This document shows positions 61,478 to 64,000 of a stretch of DNA of 64,000 bases, one piece after another; positions within the stretch are counted from its first letter, which is position 1, and the number at the start of each line of letters is the position of its first letter. The notes under the pieces were generated by a model that made no database searches, was not told the origin of the DNA, and worked only from the letters and a program-made list of their open reading frames with translations. Source of the DNA: Hyphomicrobiales bacterium. GTDB lineage: Bacteria; Pseudomonadota; Alphaproteobacteria; Rhizobiales; Rhizobiaceae. Both the position numbers and the translations under genes were made by a program. The DNA lies in contig UBMI01000021.1 of the NCBI GenBank assembly GCA_900466475.1, forward strand, positions 310,001 to 374,000, given 5' to 3'.

Positions 61478-62350
61478 ATGGCAAAGGCAAGAAACGGCGG
61501 CGGACGGCGCAAGGATGGCGTCTGGGACCCTTTGAAGAGCAGTTCGAGCGACAGGCAGCGTGCGGAAGCGGTTCCGAAGACGCCACAGACGCTCTCGCCG
61601 GCCTATCGCCTTGCCTATGTGGACGAGGATTTCCTCTGCCGCGAGGAGCTGCGCCCGATCCGCCTGCAGCTCGAGCTCCTCAAGGTCGAGATGATGATGG
61701 CCGAGCGCGGCATCAAGTCGACCGTCGTCCTGTTCGGGGGCGCGCGCATTCCGGCCCCCGGCCAGAGCGCCTGGGCCGCCCGCAACGAGACCCAGCGCGC
61801 AAACCTCGAAGCCGCATCGGTCTATTATGATGAGGCCCGCAAGTTCGCCCGCCTTTGCTCACGCTATGCTGCCGGCTTCGATTTCCACGAATATGTCGTC
61901 GTTACCGGTGGCGGTCCCGGCGTCATGGAGGCGGGAAATCGGGGCGCGGCGGATGAAGGAGCACCTTCGATCGGCCTCAATATCGTGCTGCCGCACGAAC
62001 AGGCGCCGAATGCCTATGTGACGCCCGAGCTCAGCTTCAATTTCCACTATTTTGCAATCCGCAAGATGCATTTCATGGTGCGCGCCAAGGCAATTGCGGT
62101 CTTCCCCGGCGGCTTCGGCACGATGGACGAATTCTTCGAATGCCTGACTCTGATCCAGACAGGCCGCATGGAGCGCATCCCGCTGCTGCTCTTCGGCTCG
62201 AAATTCTGGCACAGCATCATCAATTTCGATGCGCTCGCCGAATTCGGAACGATCGCCCCCGAGGACGTGAACCTGATCAGTTTCGTCGATACTGCCGACG
62301 AGGCCTGGAAGATCGTCCAGGATTTCTACGAGCACCGGGAAGGCCACTAG
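61478..62350 (+). CDS. LOG-family (TIGR00730) protein
   Basis: A 290-residue Rossmann-fold protein resembling LOG phosphoribohydrolases, which release cytokinin bases or cleave nucleoside monophosphates. The motifs VVTGGGPGVMEAGNRGA and VFPGGFGTMDEFFECLTLI (PGG-x-GT-x2-E type) are present. The start at ATG 61478 (MAKARNGGGRRKDG) is preferred because of the AAAGG before it; ATG 61448 adds 10 residues. The N-terminal 60 residues are basic and variable. Whether it makes cytokinins, as in some plant-associated bacteria, or serves nucleotide salvage cannot be told. Confidence 0.87.
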   Translation: MAKARNGGGRRKDGVWDPLKSSSSDRQRAEAVPKTPQTLSPAYRLAYVDEDFLCREELRPIRLQLELLKVEMMMAERGIKSTVVLFGGARIPAPGQSAWAARNETQRANLEAASVYYDEARKFARLCSRYAAGFDFHEYVVVTGGGPGVMEAGNRGAADEGAPSIGLNIVLPHEQAPNAYVTPELSFNFHYFAIRKMHFMVRAKAIAVFPGGFGTMDEFFECLTLIQTGRMERIPLLLFGSKFWHSIINFDALAEFGTIAPEDVNLISFVDTADEAWKIVQDFYEHREGH

Positions 62351-62370
62351 GCTCTGACTCCTGGCAACGA

Positions 62371-62401
62371 AAAACCCTCTTCCCATGAGGTGGGAAGAGG
62401 G
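62371..62401 (-). terminator. Terminator for the EF-hand gene
   Basis: CCCTCTTCCCA (62375-62385) pairs with TGGGAAGAGGG (62391-62401), an 11-bp stem with a 5-base loop. On the minus strand TTTTTCG follows directly, so it terminates the EF-hand gene; it may serve the convergent LOG gene less well. Confidence 0.75.
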
Positions 62402-62456
62402 CTCCTGATGAGGGGCAAACCCCTCGCGATGAACTGCTTGCGGTTCGGTCATCCCT

Positions 62457-63089
62457 TCAGAGGAAGGGCTGGTCCGGCATGTCGTCGATCGAGATCACGC
62501 CGTCTTTGTTGCGGTCCATGCGATCGAAGAACTTGTTGAAGGCGGTTTCCGCTTCCTGCTTGCTGATCTGGCCGTTCTGGTCGGTGTCGATGCGGCCCAT
62601 CATCATTGCCATGAAGCGGCCATTGCCATGCATCCAGTGGTGACCGTCGCGGCCATGGCGGCCATGGTTCTTGTCGTCGCCGGCCTGCGGCGCCGCATTC
62701 TGATCCGCATCGCCCTGCTTGGCTGAGACCGCTTCACGACGCGCCTTGAACTGTGCTTCGCGGTAGGCGCGGATTTCGCCTGGCGTCAGCGAGCCGTCAT
62801 GGTTGGTATCGATGGCGGCGAAGATCTTCTCCATGCCATCGGTCGCCTCCTGCTTGGTAATCTTTCCGTCCTTGTTGGTGTCGAACTGTTTCAGCATGCG
62901 CACGAAGACGATGTCGCGGAAGGCAGCACCACGCGGACCACCCATCATGCCCCAGCCCATCTGGCCATGATGTCCCGGACGGTCGGGCCGATCCGGCCGG
63001 TCTCTTGGTGCGGCGAAGCTCACCCCGGCGGCGGCGCCGAGGAGAAGAACAGAAGAAAGAGCCGTCAGAATAAGCTTGTTGCGGTGCAT
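62457..63089 (-). CDS. Exported EF-hand calcium-binding protein
   Basis: A 210-residue protein with a signal peptide (hydrophobic 5-27, ending SFAAP) and four EF-hand loops at residues 70-81 (DTNKDGKITKQE), 94-105 (DTNHDGSLTPGE), 168-179 (DTDQNGQISKQE) and 192-203 (DRNKDGVISIDD). The last loop ends in Asp instead of Glu. A His/Gly-rich linker (120-165) separates the pairs, and an Arg/Pro/Asp-rich stretch follows the signal. It probably acts in the periplasm, binding calcium or other metals through the His-rich parts; partner unknown. Monocistronic with a strong terminator. Confidence 0.85.
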   Translation of the reverse strand: MHRNKLILTALSSVLLLGAAAGVSFAAPRDRPDRPDRPGHHGQMGWGMMGGPRGAAFRDIVFVRMLKQFDTNKDGKITKQEATDGMEKIFAAIDTNHDGSLTPGEIRAYREAQFKARREAVSAKQGDADQNAAPQAGDDKNHGRHGRDGHHWMHGNGRFMAMMMGRIDTDQNGQISKQEAETAFNKFFDRMDRNKDGVISIDDMPDQPFL

Positions 63090-63190
63090 GATTGCATCCT
63101 TTCGTAGGGTGTCCCTCGACCACGAAAGGTAGGTCCGAACCGCGCCCGGACCCAGTTAAACATCTGTAAGATGGATGAAACTTTGGTAAG

Positions 63191-63898
63191 CTAGGTCGTA
63201 ATCTTCTTAAGGAAATCAGCAAGATCGTCGGTGACGAAATCGATGTGGTCATCTTCGCCGCTGGTCTTTTCCCACCATTCGACGACGGTCTCTTCCAGGT
63301 TGCGCGGCACCAGCAGAACGGTCTGCATGCCGAGTGCCTTCGGCACGGTGAGATTGCGAGGCAGGTCTTCGAACATCGCAGCCTTGTTCGTCTCGATCTT
63401 CTTCAGCGCCATGAACTTGTCATAGGTCGCCTGCGCCGGTTTCGGCAGGTAGTCTGCCGCGACGATGTCGAAGATATCGTCGAAATGATCGAGAATGCCG
63501 AGTGCGCCGGCAGCTGCCTGTGCATGCGGGACGCTGCCATTGGTGAAGATGAACTTACGGCCCGGCAGGGCCTTGATTGCGTCGGCAAGGTCCGGATGCG
63601 GGGTCAGCGATGAATAGTCGATCGCATGCGCCTTTTCGAGAAAATCGTTGGGATCGACCCCGTGATGGATCATCAGCCCCTGCAGCGTCGTGCCATGGTC
63701 GAGATAATATTGCTTCTGCAGCCTGCGCGCCTCGTCATGCTCCATCTGCAGAAGCGCTGAGACATAGGCCGTCATGTTCTTGTCGATCTGCGCGAAGAGA
63801 TTGACATGATGCGGATAGAGCGTGTTGTCGAGGTCGAAGACCCATTCGGTCACGTGCTCGAAATCGTTTTTGGTAGGCGTGCGGTCGATCTTTGTCAT
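63191..63898 (-). CDS. HAD-superfamily pyrimidine 5'-nucleotidase
   Basis: A 235-residue HAD phosphatase of the Sdt1/pyrimidine 5'-nucleotidase group. The nucleophile motif WVFDLDNTLYPHHVNLFAQI (Asp-x-Asp-x-Thr) is near residue 20, motif II FIFTNGSVPHAQAA near 118 and the acidic motif III MFEDLPRNL near 178. It hydrolyses UMP or CMP analogues or damaged pyrimidine nucleotides. The ATG at 63898 (MTKIDRTPTKND) is chosen over an upstream in-frame start. In rhizobia it usually lies near dapD, as here, though a LOG gene and the EF-hand gene intervene. Confidence 0.9.
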   Translation of the reverse strand: MTKIDRTPTKNDFEHVTEWVFDLDNTLYPHHVNLFAQIDKNMTAYVSALLQMEHDEARRLQKQYYLDHGTTLQGLMIHHGVDPNDFLEKAHAIDYSSLTPHPDLADAIKALPGRKFIFTNGSVPHAQAAAGALGILDHFDDIFDIVAADYLPKPAQATYDKFMALKKIETNKAAMFEDLPRNLTVPKALGMQTVLLVPRNLEETVVEWWEKTSGEDDHIDFVTDDLADFLKKITT

Positions 63899-64000
63899 AG
63901 CCGCACTTATCGCATGGCCGCGGCGGGAAACCAAAGGCTTTCGCTAGCAGGTCCGGCCCAGCGAGGTCCTCCCAAAAAAGCCGCCAGATTTTCACAACTT

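Noticed and set aside
1..64000. Defence island, prophage, CRISPR, secondary-metabolite or other novel multi-gene system
   Set aside because: The genes are almost all core chromosomal families in conserved rhizobial order; no repeat arrays, integrases, transposases, toxin-antitoxin pairs or clusters of unknown genes were seen.

Overview
The window is a 64-kb piece of alphaproteobacterial chromosome, very probably from a Rhizobium (R. leguminosarum / R. etli / R. tropici group). The grounds are the moderately high G+C, the rhizobial protein families (a Mur-type Fur protein, a PraR-like Xre regulator, the ornithine-lipid enzyme OlsB, a malic enzyme fused to a phosphotransacetylase-like domain) and a gene order (metK, lnt, ybeY, phoH, miaB, plsC-type acyltransferase, fur; glnD, mutS, tme, olsB) that I remember from Sinorhizobium meliloti. 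I see no rRNA, tRNA, CRISPR array, insertion sequence, prophage or integrative element. Genes are tightly packed and the only gene-free stretch over 300 bp lies between rpoN and hpf.

Layout. 1-2.8 kb: the 3' part of a saccharopine dehydrogenase-like gene, a LysR regulator and an EamA exporter. 2.9-6.0 kb (minus): rph, a VOC protein, rdgB, hemW. 6.1-8.0 kb (plus): hrcA and grpE. 8.0-9.0 kb (minus): a nucleoside hydrolase. 9.2-10.0 kb (plus): hsp20 and a DUF1150 gene behind a heat-shock promoter and an RNA-thermometer-like leader. 10.2-21.2 kb (minus): a long run read as tsaB-rimI-fur/mur-acyltransferase-miaB-phoH-ybeY-corC-lnt-praR-metK-trmB. 21.3-24.7 kb: a NifU-like scaffold, a UspA protein, trpS, a VOC protein and a lone exported M15 peptidase on the plus strand. 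24.8-32.4 kb (minus): mutS, a small unknown gene, glnD, murJ. 32.5-34.8 kb (plus): tme. 34.8-41.3 kb (minus): a VOC fusion protein, olsB, an orphan hybrid histidine kinase, then a methyltransferase-SpoU-lspA set. 41.4-44.1 kb: small genes, ihfB and sppA. 44.3-49.6 kb (plus): lptC-lptA-lptB-rpoN-hpf-ptsN. 49.6-56.1 kb: two chemoreceptors (one membrane-bound with a dCache-like sensor, one soluble with a globin sensor) flanking rbsK and rmuC. 56.2-58.5 kb (plus): def-fmt-truA. 58.5-61.3 kb (minus): dapD, dapE and a membrane protein. 61.5-63.9 kb: a LOG-family protein, an exported EF-hand protein and a HAD pyrimidine nucleotidase.

Most of this is housekeeping: translation and tRNA modification, RNA processing and ribosome maturation, envelope biogenesis (Lpt transport, lipoprotein processing, MurJ, lysine/diaminopimelate synthesis), nitrogen control (GlnD, RpoN, PtsN) and heat shock. 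I found no convincing new multi-gene system. The best signals beyond routine annotation are the ROSE-like thermometer with an RpoH-type promoter in front of hsp20, the small unknown gene coupled to mutS, the NWEEF CheR-type tether on one chemoreceptor and its absence on the other, the hybrid kinase with a degenerate first receiver, and several strong hairpins or palindromes between genes.
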